Positions 27,395-34,562 of a stretch of DNA of 64,000 bases are shown piece by piece. The notes below the pieces were generated by a model, which was given only the letters and a program-made list of their open reading frames with translations, was not told the DNA's origin and searched no databases. How positions within the stretch are numbered: the first letter of the stretch is position 1; each line of letters begins with the position of its first letter. The translations under genes and the position numbers were made by a program. The stretch is from Lachnospiraceae bacterium. Lineage in GTDB: Bacteria; Bacillota; Clostridia; Lachnospirales; Lachnospiraceae. Location: positions 124,001-188,000 of the forward strand of contig CAJTFW010000005.1 in assembly GCA_910575445.1 (NCBI GenBank). The letters run 5' to 3'.

Positions 27395-27631
27395 CTACGA
27401 TTTGTCCTCTGGCTCGTCCTCTTTCTCCTTCTTTTGAAACAGCCTCAGTGCAAAGAAAAGAATCCCCACTCCGCCAACTGCAAAAAGAACAGAGAAAATT
27501 ATGCAGAACGTATGTTCCATCCCAGAAACCTCTGCCAGATTTCCAAATAACTCATATGCCAGATACAACAGATAGATTCCTGCAAGTCCATAAAATACAG
27601 ACCTCTTCTTACTATTTGACCATTCTCCCAT
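27395..27631 (-). CDS. Small two-helix membrane protein, unknown function
   Basis: 78 residues from the ATG at 27631 (MGEWSNSKKR), which follows AGAGGTG by 5 bases; a longer frame to 27661 lacks a ribosome site. Two hydrophobic helices (SVFYGLAGIYLLYLAYELFG and FCIIFSVLFAVGGVGILFFAL) are separated by a short loop, and the tail is highly charged (FQKKEKEDEPEDKS). No family recognised. It follows nadE closely (the nadE stop lies inside its upstream region). Confidence 0.65.
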   Translation of the reverse strand: MGEWSNSKKRSVFYGLAGIYLLYLAYELFGNLAEVSGMEHTFCIIFSVLFAVGGVGILFFALRLFQKKEKEDEPEDKS

Positions 27632-27650
27632 CTTACACCTCTTTCTTTTG

Positions 27651-29573
27651 TTAGTTCTCAAGTTTCTCTAGGCAGTCCATCCAGATAGTAACACATGCAT
27701 CACTTGGCATCCGAAGGTCTCCTCTTGGTGATACTGCCACCGTTCCCACTTTCGGGCCATCTGGCAGACAAGAACGTTTAAACTGCTGTGAGAAAAAACG
27801 CCGATAAAAGGTCTTTAACCATTTTAAAATCGTCTCTTTGTCATAGATTCCCTCAAAGGCCTGCTCTGCCAGATAGTAAATCTTATCCGGTGCAAAACCA
27901 AAGCGCAGCATATAATAGAGGTAAAAATCATGCAGCTCATAAGGCCCGACTAAGTCCTCTGTCTTCTGTGAGATTACCCCATCCTTTGGCGGCAAAAGCT
28001 CTGGGCTGACCGGCGTATCTAAGATATCCAAAAGAATCTCGGACAATCTTTTATCCTCACAAGTATCTGCATAATAGCGCACCAGATGACGCACCAGAGT
28101 CTTAGGAACCGAAGCATTGACGCCGTACATCGACATATGGTCTCCGTTATAGGTCGCCCATCCAAGTGCCAGCTCCGACATATCACCTGTACCAATCACC
28201 ATGCCTCCTGTCTGGTTCGCCACATCCATCAATACCTGGGTACGCTCTCTTGCCTGAGCATTCTCATAGGTCACATTGTGCAGCTTACTGTCATGTCCAA
28301 TATCCCGAAAATGCAGAGACACTGCCTCCTTTATATCAACCTCCTTAAGTCTTGCCCCCAGTCGCCTTGTCAGCTCACAGGCATTGGTATATGTCCGGTC
28401 AGTAGTCCCAAAGCAAGGCATTGTAACAGCTGTGATACAATCCCTTGACAATCCCAATCTGTCCACAGCCTTTGCTGTCACCAAAAGTGCCAGCGTTGAA
28501 TCCAGTCCCCCGGAAATCCCAATCACTGCGCTCTTGCAATTTGTATGTTCCATCCGCTTCTTAAGTCCCATCGACTGAATTGCCAATATCTCCTCACAGC
28601 GTCTCTTTCGCTCTTCCTTCTTGTCTGGCACAAAAGGAGCTTTATCAATATACCGCTCCAAAGGAATCTTGGTATCTCTTATCCGAAAAGAAGTCGACAG
28701 ATAAAAGTCTTCTTTCTCCTCCATATCATACGTTGAGATTCTCCTGCGCTCTCCAATCATACGTTCGACATCAATCTCCGCATAGACAGTCTCATTCTGA
28801 AAACGCTTCGCTTCCATCAGCAGCGAACCATTCTCACAGATAAGATGATGTCCGCCAAAGACAAGGTCTGTTGAAGACTCTCCTTCTCCTGCACTGGCAT
28901 AGATATAACCACAGCTAAGCCGGCCTGAGTGACAGCGAATCAAATCTCTTCGATAAGCATCTTTTCCGGTCACTTCATCACTGGCAGACAGATTGACTAT
29001 CACAGTCGCTCCATTCAGTGCATGGCGAATACTTGGCGGATTTGGTGCCCACAAATCCTCACATATCTCACAAGCCACCAAAAGCTGTGGCATATTTGCA
29101 CAAGTAAACAACTGATTGCTCCCAAAAGGCACATCATTCTCCTCGCCCCAGTTTACATGGTCACAGACAGATGGCCCCTTTGCAAAATGCCTCGCCTCAT
29201 AAAATTCACTATAATTCGGAATATAGGTCTTAGGTACAAACCCCAAAAGTTCTCCGTCCGAATAAGCTGCTGCCACATTGTATAACTTCCCCTTAATCTC
29301 CACCGGAAGCCCCACAAAGAACAGGCCATCCATCCCTTTACTTGCCTCAATAATCTCCCTGAGCGCCGAAGCTGCTCCCTGAAGCAAAATCTCCTGCAAA
29401 AACAAGTCACTGCAAGTATACCCTGTAATACAAAGCTCCGGGAATACCAGAATCCTGGCTCCCTTCTCCCAGGCTTCTTTCATCAGCCCAATAATCTCCT
29501 GTGCATTATACTTCGTATCTGCCACCCGAATCTTTGGCGCTAACGCCGCCACTTTCACAAATCCATATCTCAT
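27651..29573 (-). CDS. nadE: Glutamine-dependent NAD+ synthetase
   Basis: 640 residues from the ATG at 29573 (MRYGFVKVAAL), with an AGGAG site 8 bases upstream; the frame continues to 29654 through a hairpin and is not used. The N-terminal nitrilase-like glutaminase domain has the Glu in FPELCITGYT, the Lys in PKTYIPNYSEFYE and the Cys in ACEICEDLW. The C-terminal synthetase has the P-loop GISGGLDSTLAL near residue 365 and GTGDMSELALGW. It amidates deamido-NAD with glutamine-derived ammonia, the last step of NAD synthesis. Length is normal for the two-domain bacterial enzyme. Confidence 0.95.
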   Translation of the reverse strand: MRYGFVKVAALAPKIRVADTKYNAQEIIGLMKEAWEKGARILVFPELCITGYTCSDLFLQEILLQGAASALREIIEASKGMDGLFFVGLPVEIKGKLYNVAAAYSDGELLGFVPKTYIPNYSEFYEARHFAKGPSVCDHVNWGEENDVPFGSNQLFTCANMPQLLVACEICEDLWAPNPPSIRHALNGATVIVNLSASDEVTGKDAYRRDLIRCHSGRLSCGYIYASAGEGESSTDLVFGGHHLICENGSLLMEAKRFQNETVYAEIDVERMIGERRRISTYDMEEKEDFYLSTSFRIRDTKIPLERYIDKAPFVPDKKEERKRRCEEILAIQSMGLKKRMEHTNCKSAVIGISGGLDSTLALLVTAKAVDRLGLSRDCITAVTMPCFGTTDRTYTNACELTRRLGARLKEVDIKEAVSLHFRDIGHDSKLHNVTYENAQARERTQVLMDVANQTGGMVIGTGDMSELALGWATYNGDHMSMYGVNASVPKTLVRHLVRYYADTCEDKRLSEILLDILDTPVSPELLPPKDGVISQKTEDLVGPYELHDFYLYYMLRFGFAPDKIYYLAEQAFEGIYDKETILKWLKTFYRRFFSQQFKRSCLPDGPKVGTVAVSPRGDLRMPSDACVTIWMDCLEKLEN

Positions 29574-29597
29574 TATTATTTCTCCTATTGAAGTTCC

Positions 29598-29685
29598 GCA
29601 TCTGTTAAAATAATGCCCTTTAACTATAACGACATTTGACCGCTTTGCTCTCAAATATCGTTATGGGCATTATTTTAACAGATGC
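29598..29685. repeat. 88-base long hairpin between hslO and nadE
   Basis: Two perfect 21-base arms, GCATCTGTTAAAATAATGCC(C) at 29598-29618 and its reverse complement at 29665-29685, enclose a second 14-base stem (ATAACGACATTTGA with TCAAATATCGTTAT, one mismatch) with a 7-base bulge and an 11-base loop. No T-run follows on either strand, so it is not a standard terminator. It looks like a palindromic MITE-like repeat or a processed mRNA structure. It lies about 25 bases before the nadE start, where it would be in the leader. Confidence 0.8.
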
Positions 29686-29714
29686 TGATTTAGAATTCTT
29701 AGTTTATTTTTGTT

Positions 29715-30593
29715 CTACTTGGTTTTTTGGATGATTTTTTTTAGGTCTTCTATGGTAAATTCATAGGCTTCATTGCAGAAATGGCATTTTACCTCAATCG
29801 GTTTTCCTTCTTGTACCATCTCATTTAGCTCCTTGCGCCCGATGCTGATTATCGCTTTTTCTACCCGCTCTTTGCTGCAGTTGCAGGAAAATTCCGTGTC
29901 CATGCGCTCTAATATCTCCAAGCCAAACTCTCCTAGAAGCTCCTCTAACAGTTCCTCTGGTCCTAAGCCTCTGTCTAGATATGCAGTTACTGACTCCATA
30001 CTCTGCAGCTTTTTCTCCAGCTTATCAATCAGTTCCTCCTCTGCAAAAGGCATTAGCTGAATAATAAATCCCCCTGCCTGCTTCACGGTATTATCCCGCT
30101 CCATCAAAACCCCAAGTCCTACCGAGGAAGGCGTCTGCTCTGAATTTGCAAAATAATACGTCAAATCATCCCCTATCTCCCCTGTCTTAAGCTCTGTCTG
30201 TCCCACATAAGGCTCTTTAAGCCCCAAATCCTTTATTACACTCAACACTCCTAAATCAAGTGCTCCCCCCACATCTAACTTCCCCATCTTACTTGGAGGT
30301 AGCATCACTTGTGGCACTTTTGCAAATCCTTTCACCTTTCCATGCGAATCCGCTGTCACGGTAAGCCCCTTCACAGGTCCGCTGCAATCAATCTGAAGTG
30401 TTAAAAGGTCCTTCTCCCCCTTCATCATCATCCCCATCATCGCGCCAGCCTCCAAAAGCCGCCCAAGCGCTGCTGTCACCACCGGACTTGTATCATGCCT
30501 TCTTCTGGCCTCCTCCACCATCTCTCTACCTTGGATAGCAAACGCCCGAATCTGTCCCTCTGCCGCCGTTGCCCGTACCATATAATCTTTCAT
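29715..30593 (-). CDS. hslO: Redox-regulated chaperone Hsp33
   Basis: A 292-residue Hsp33. The N-terminal domain shows MVRATAAEGQIRAFAI and GRLLEAGAMMGMMMKG; the C-terminal zinc switch has four cysteines as CNC near residue 237 and CHFC near 270, the standard CXC/CXXC pair. Under oxidative and heat stress the zinc is lost, disulfides form and the protein becomes an ATP-independent holdase in the cytosol. It follows the methyltransferase gene by 24 bases and precedes the long hairpin and nadE. Confidence 0.95.
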   Translation of the reverse strand: MKDYMVRATAAEGQIRAFAIQGREMVEEARRRHDTSPVVTAALGRLLEAGAMMGMMMKGEKDLLTLQIDCSGPVKGLTVTADSHGKVKGFAKVPQVMLPPSKMGKLDVGGALDLGVLSVIKDLGLKEPYVGQTELKTGEIGDDLTYYFANSEQTPSSVGLGVLMERDNTVKQAGGFIIQLMPFAEEELIDKLEKKLQSMESVTAYLDRGLGPEELLEELLGEFGLEILERMDTEFSCNCSKERVEKAIISIGRKELNEMVQEGKPIEVKCHFCNEAYEFTIEDLKKIIQKTK

Positions 30594-30617
30594 ACATCTG
30601 TCTCCTTTATCCTAATA

Positions 30618-31370
30618 TCAAGAAACTCCCCTTCTGCAAACCACCCACACTCTCTGCGAGTCTTCCTTCACCTTTTCTTTTGTATACCCATCATACACCC
30701 CCAACACTTCAAGTCCCGCATCTTCTATCATCTTCTTTACAGCCTCCACCTCATACCCCCTCTGATAGTGTCTCTCTTCATACTTTCTATAATACCCCGA
30801 TTCCTCCTGAATGAAAAGTGTCAAATCATATTCATTGATTCCGCTTTTTTCGTCGTAATAATTCTCCCATATAAAACTTCCTTCTTCTCGATTTTCTGCA
30901 ATCGTCAATTCCCCCAATACTTCCTGATACTTATACACAGTATTTATATCAAAAAGAAACAGCCCTCCATAATCCAGATAATTCTTCACCAACCGGAAAA
31001 CACCAAGAAGTTCCCCCTCCTCCAAGATATAATTTATCGAATCACAGACGCTTACAATCGCCCGTACGGTCCCATAGAGTTCAAACTCCCTCATGTCCTG
31101 ACAAAGATACAAAATATCATGTCCCGACTGCTCCCGTCTCTCCATTGCCACCTCAAGCATCTCCTCCGACATATCCACCCCTATCATATCATATCCGGCC
31201 TCTGCTAGATGCTCCGTCATCTTTCCTGTCCCGCATCCAAGCTCTAGAACTAACCCATCCCGAATCCCATGCTCTGTCAGCATCCCCAAAATAGCATCTT
31301 TCCACTCCTGATAAGGAATATCCTCCATAAACAAATCATAGACCCTAGCAAATCCGGTATATGCCTCCAT
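30618..31370 (-). CDS. SAM-dependent class I methyltransferase
   Basis: 250 residues from ATG at 31370 (MEAYTGFARVYDLFM), preceded by GGAGAGGGGAG; the open frame to 31445 lies across a terminator and is not used. The Rossmann motif I LVLELGCGTGKMTEHLAEAG is near residue 40, with motif II MIGVDMSEEMLE and a downstream FDINTVYKY. It resembles the broad YdjD/Methyltransf_25 group; substrate unknown. It is next to hslO, but no functional link is known. Confidence 0.82.
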   Translation of the reverse strand: MEAYTGFARVYDLFMEDIPYQEWKDAILGMLTEHGIRDGLVLELGCGTGKMTEHLAEAGYDMIGVDMSEEMLEVAMERREQSGHDILYLCQDMREFELYGTVRAIVSVCDSINYILEEGELLGVFRLVKNYLDYGGLFLFDINTVYKYQEVLGELTIAENREEGSFIWENYYDEKSGINEYDLTLFIQEESGYYRKYEERHYQRGYEVEAVKKMIEDAGLEVLGVYDGYTKEKVKEDSQRVWVVCRRGVS

Positions 31371-31399
31371 GCGCTCCCCTCTCCTTCTCAAAATATACA

Positions 31400-31440
31400 A
31401 AAATGAGGAGCCGCCACAAGATAATCTTGCAGCAACCCCT
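31400..31440 (-). terminator. Intrinsic terminator after the HPr-like gene
   Basis: On the minus strand a stem of about 12 pairs with several G-U pairs (GGGGTTGCTGCAAG ... CTTGTGGCGGCTCC, 31407-31440) is followed by TCATTTTTG. It ends the murB-rapZ-whiA-HPr transcript and lies just before the methyltransferase start. Confidence 0.65.
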
Positions 31441-31490
31441 TCCATCTATTGTCACCTAGTATCGTATTGCATTTGTGTTGCTCTCACGTA

Positions 31491-31748
31491 CTAATTATTA
31501 CTACTCAGATATTTCTCAATGTTCTCAATGGCTGCTAATTCATCACTCCCTTCTGCATATACCACTACAGATTCTCCTGCGGATAACCCCAAAGTCATCA
31601 TACCCATAATGCTCTTAGCATTGACCTTCTTATCGCCATTCTCCACATAAATACTGCTCTCATACTGGCTTGCCACCTGTACCAATAATGCGGTAGGTCT
31701 TGCTTCAAGTCCATCTGCAATCTGAATGGTGATTGGTTTTTTAATCAT
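31491..31748 (-). CDS. HPr-family protein with Glu at position 15 (Crh-like)
   Basis: An 85-residue HPr fold. The position of the PEP-dependent phosphohistidine (His15 in HPr) is Glu15 in ADGLEARPT, so it cannot take part in PTS phosphotransfer. The regulatory serine is retained (Ser46 in NAKSIMGMM). This combination is that of Crh-type proteins of Firmicutes, which are phosphorylated by HPr kinase at Ser46 and act with CcpA in catabolite control (Bacillus Crh has Gln15). It follows whiA by one base, the usual neighbourhood of crh (yvcJ-yvcL-crh) in Bacillus, which supports the reading. Confidence 0.88.
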   Translation of the reverse strand: MIKKPITIQIADGLEARPTALLVQVASQYESSIYVENGDKKVNAKSIMGMMTLGLSAGESVVVYAEGSDELAAIENIEKYLSSNN

Positions 31749-31749
31749 T

Positions 31750-32697
31750 TTACTCCTCCTTGCCCTTACGCAATCTCTCTGCCATAAGACTTAGCTTACG
31801 CAGACGATGATTCACACCGGATTTTCCGACTTTAGGAGACAACATGTCCCCTAACTCCTTCAGGCTAGCATCCGGGTGCCCAAGCCTGAGTCTAGCTACT
31901 TCTTTCAGACTTTCGCTCAGTCTGTCGAGTCCGAGATGGTCTTCGATATAACGAATATCTTCCACCTGACGAACTGCCGCGGAGACTGTCTTGTTCAGGT
32001 TTGCTGTCTCGCAGTTCACCTTACGGTTGACCTGGTTACGCATCTCCTTTACAATCCGCACATTTTCCAACTGCATGAGTGATACACTTGCCCCCATAAG
32101 CCCCAGTAGCTTTACAATCTGTGAACCCTCTTTGACATAGACTACTAGGTGCTTTTTGCGCTTTACGATTTTGGCATCCACCTCAAAGTCTGTCAATATC
32201 TCACAAAGCTGTTCTGCCTTTTCTATTGAAGTACACACAATCTCAAAATGATAAGATTTGGTAGGGTCACTGACAGAACCTACTGCAAGAAATGCTCCCC
32301 GAATAAAAGCACGGCGACAGCATACTTGCCGAAGCAACTGATTATGTACCAATGACATGCACTCATGGATATTTCCATCCTTGTCAAGCAAACCAGTCTC
32401 TCTTAAAAGTCTTCTCGCTTCTTTGTCCTTTTGTACTACTACAAAATAGCTTCGCGCCTCCCTGCTTTTACGGACAGATGTCTCCGCCTTAATATTAAAT
32501 GCTTTTCTTAATAATGTAAAGTACTTTCTTGCAACTGGCAGATTTTCTGTCTGAATTTTTACACAATATTGGAAATTTTCGGTAATAGTAATCTTTCCGC
32601 ATAGGCTAATAATAGCAGCAGTTTCTGCCAGCTTACAGTGGCGTCCATTTGATGTTGGCCTTGAAAGTTCCTCTTTAATCTCTCCAGAAAATGACAT
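31750..32697 (-). CDS. whiA: DNA-binding protein WhiA
   Basis: A 315-residue WhiA. The N-terminal half is a degenerate LAGLIDADG homing-endonuclease fold (FIRGAFLAVGSVSDPTKSYHFEI), and the C-terminus is a helix-turn-helix (ASLKELGDMLSPKVGKSGVNHRLRKL). WhiA affects cell division and chromosome segregation in Bacillus and sporulation in actinobacteria. It follows rapZ by 27 bases and is followed by the Crh-like gene. yvcK, often between rapZ and whiA, is absent here. Confidence 0.95.
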   Translation of the reverse strand: MSFSGEIKEELSRPTSNGRHCKLAETAAIISLCGKITITENFQYCVKIQTENLPVARKYFTLLRKAFNIKAETSVRKSREARSYFVVVQKDKEARRLLRETGLLDKDGNIHECMSLVHNQLLRQVCCRRAFIRGAFLAVGSVSDPTKSYHFEIVCTSIEKAEQLCEILTDFEVDAKIVKRKKHLVVYVKEGSQIVKLLGLMGASVSLMQLENVRIVKEMRNQVNRKVNCETANLNKTVSAAVRQVEDIRYIEDHLGLDRLSESLKEVARLRLGHPDASLKELGDMLSPKVGKSGVNHRLRKLSLMAERLRKGKEE

Positions 32698-32724
32698 CTT
32701 CTGTCTCCTTGTCGACCATATGGA

Positions 32725-33600
32725 TTATTTTCCCCTTGCTGCATCCTTTCCAATATCCCGATGTTCTAACTTGACACCATAATCATTTTGGTCTGACAGT
32801 CTCTCATAAAGCTTATTAGACAGTGTGACGGAGCGGTGTTTGCCTCCTGTACAGCCAATCGCGACCACTAACTGATTTTTGCCTTCCAACACATAGTTAG
32901 GCACCAGAAAGCGAATCATATCATCGAGCTTGTCCAGAAAGACATGTGCCATATCATAGCCCATCACAAAATCCTGTATCTCCTTGTCATTTCCTGTCAG
33001 CTTTCTAAGCTCCTCATAATAATATGGGTTCGGAAGAAATCTAACATCAAACACTAAGTCGGCATCACTTGGAATTCCATATTTAAAACCAAAAGACAGA
33101 ACCGTAATCATCAGATTTTTAAACTCCCGGTTCTGGATAAAGATTTTATCAAGCTCCTGCTTTAACTCCCTTACCAAAAGCTTACTTGTATCAATAATAT
33201 AGTCTGCATGTTTTTTTAAAAACACCAGACGCTCCCTCTCTAGTACAATCCCCTGCTCAATCCTTCCAGACTCTGCAAGTGGATGGATTCTCCTGGTCTC
33301 TTTGTATCTTTTTACCAGTACATCATCACTGGCATCCAAAAACAGAATCTCATATGAAATCTCTTTTAGTGCCATATGTTCTAGAATCTGTTCTAGTTGC
33401 CCTAGTGCCTTGCCACTTCTGACGTCCAGTCCAATCGCCACTTTTGTAATCTCACTGTTTCCAGAAGCCGTCAGCTCTGCAAACTTGTCCACAAAAGGCA
33501 CCGGCAGATTGTCCACACAGAAATACCCGGCATCCTCTAATATCTTAAGGGCAGTCGCCCGCCCGGCACCGGACATACCAGTTACAATCACCAGTCTCAT
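32725..33600 (-). CDS. rapZ: RapZ/YvcJ nucleotide-binding protein with altered P-loop
   Basis: A 291-residue RapZ family protein: N-terminal P-loop region VTGMSGAGRATALK at residues 5-18, ATP-site partner region FLDASDDVLVKRYKETRR, and the C-terminal domain with VAIGCTGGKHRSVTL. In the family the P-loop normally reads GAGK[ST]; here Lys is Arg and the next Ser is Ala (read directly as CGG GCG), which may weaken nucleotide hydrolysis. RapZ binds small RNAs or UDP-GlcNAc-related ligands in enterobacteria; in Firmicutes it affects competence and wall precursors. It follows murB by 27 bases. Confidence 0.92.
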   Translation of the reverse strand: MRLVIVTGMSGAGRATALKILEDAGYFCVDNLPVPFVDKFAELTASGNSEITKVAIGLDVRSGKALGQLEQILEHMALKEISYEILFLDASDDVLVKRYKETRRIHPLAESGRIEQGIVLERERLVFLKKHADYIIDTSKLLVRELKQELDKIFIQNREFKNLMITVLSFGFKYGIPSDADLVFDVRFLPNPYYYEELRKLTGNDKEIQDFVMGYDMAHVFLDKLDDMIRFLVPNYVLEGKNQLVVAIGCTGGKHRSVTLSNKLYERLSDQNDYGVKLEHRDIGKDAARGK

Positions 33601-33627
33601 ATCCTTTGTTCCTCCCTATCTTCTTCT

Positions 33628-34539
33628 CTACCAGCCCAAAAATTTTACTTCCGTCTGAAGCTGTACACCGGTCTTTTCGTATACCTTTCTCTGTACATAT
33701 TGTATCACTTCTGCAATCTGTGCTGCCGAGGCTTCCCCCCGATTGACCACAAAGCCACAGTGCTTCTCTGAGACTTGTGCATCTCCAATCCGAAATCCGC
33801 GAAGCCCGGCGTCCTCAATAAGCTTTCCTGCAAAATATCCCTCCGGGCGTTTAAAGGTGCTTCCTGCGCTTGCATACTCCAAGGGCTGCTTTCGCACCCT
33901 CTGCTCCTTTAATTCCATCATCCGCGCCCTAATCTCTTTTCCATCTCCTCTATGAAGCGTCAGCACTGCTTCTAGTACAATACTGTGCTCCTTTGCAATC
34001 CGGCTTTTGCGATAGCCAAATGCCATCTCTTCATTTGTATATTCTCTTAGACTTCCATCCGGCATAAGCACTTTGACATAACTTACGACATTTTTCATCT
34101 CTCCGCCGTAAGCACCTGCATTCATCACCAAAGCCCCTCCAATGGTTCCTGGAATTCCAGATGCAAATTCAAGCCCTGTAAGTCCTTCTCTGCAAGCGAC
34201 ACTTGCTGCCTTGACAAGCAATGCCCCTGCCTGCAATTTCATCTGTGCTTCTTGCACTTCAATCGCCGACATATTTTTAAATAAATGGATAATCACGCCA
34301 TCATACCCTGCATCGCTTACCAACAGATTGCTTCCATTGCCGACGATATAATAAGGTATCTTTGCCTTCTGACATGCAGCAATCACATCGGCTAATTGCT
34401 TTATATCCACAGGCTCTACCAGATAACGTGCACAGCCTCCTACGCGAAATGTCGTATGGTCTTTCATTGGTTCATCCGCCCATACTTGACTTTCTCCTAC
34501 TAATTTTTGCAAAATTTCCAACATTCCAGATTCCACCAT
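33628..34539 (-). CDS. murB: UDP-N-acetylenolpyruvoylglucosamine reductase MurB
   Basis: A 303-residue MurB of the short (type IIa) form. FAD-binding motifs YYIVGNGSNLLV near residue 60 and EFASGIPGTIGGALVMNAGAYGG (shown in part) near 120; the active-site GSTFKRPEG near 225, with Ser as proton donor; C-terminal GFVVNRGEASA. It reduces the enolpyruvyl group to give UDP-MurNAc with NADPH. The start may be the ATG at 34539 or at 34524, both weakly spaced. It starts 24 bases after the uvrA stop. Confidence 0.94.
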   Translation of the reverse strand: MVESGMLEILQKLVGESQVWADEPMKDHTTFRVGGCARYLVEPVDIKQLADVIAACQKAKIPYYIVGNGSNLLVSDAGYDGVIIHLFKNMSAIEVQEAQMKLQAGALLVKAASVACREGLTGLEFASGIPGTIGGALVMNAGAYGGEMKNVVSYVKVLMPDGSLREYTNEEMAFGYRKSRIAKEHSIVLEAVLTLHRGDGKEIRARMMELKEQRVRKQPLEYASAGSTFKRPEGYFAGKLIEDAGLRGFRIGDAQVSEKHCGFVVNRGEASAAQIAEVIQYVQRKVYEKTGVQLQTEVKFLGW

Positions 34540-34562
34540 TGTTCTGCTTTCTATATAATTTC

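Noticed and set aside
27651-29654. Longer nadE starting at 29654
   Set aside because: The added 27 residues would be encoded by the long hairpin; the AGGAG-preceded ATG at 29573 fits the family start.
29598-29685. Intrinsic terminator after hslO
   Set aside because: The stem is much longer than usual and no T-run follows on either strand, so it is listed as a repeat.
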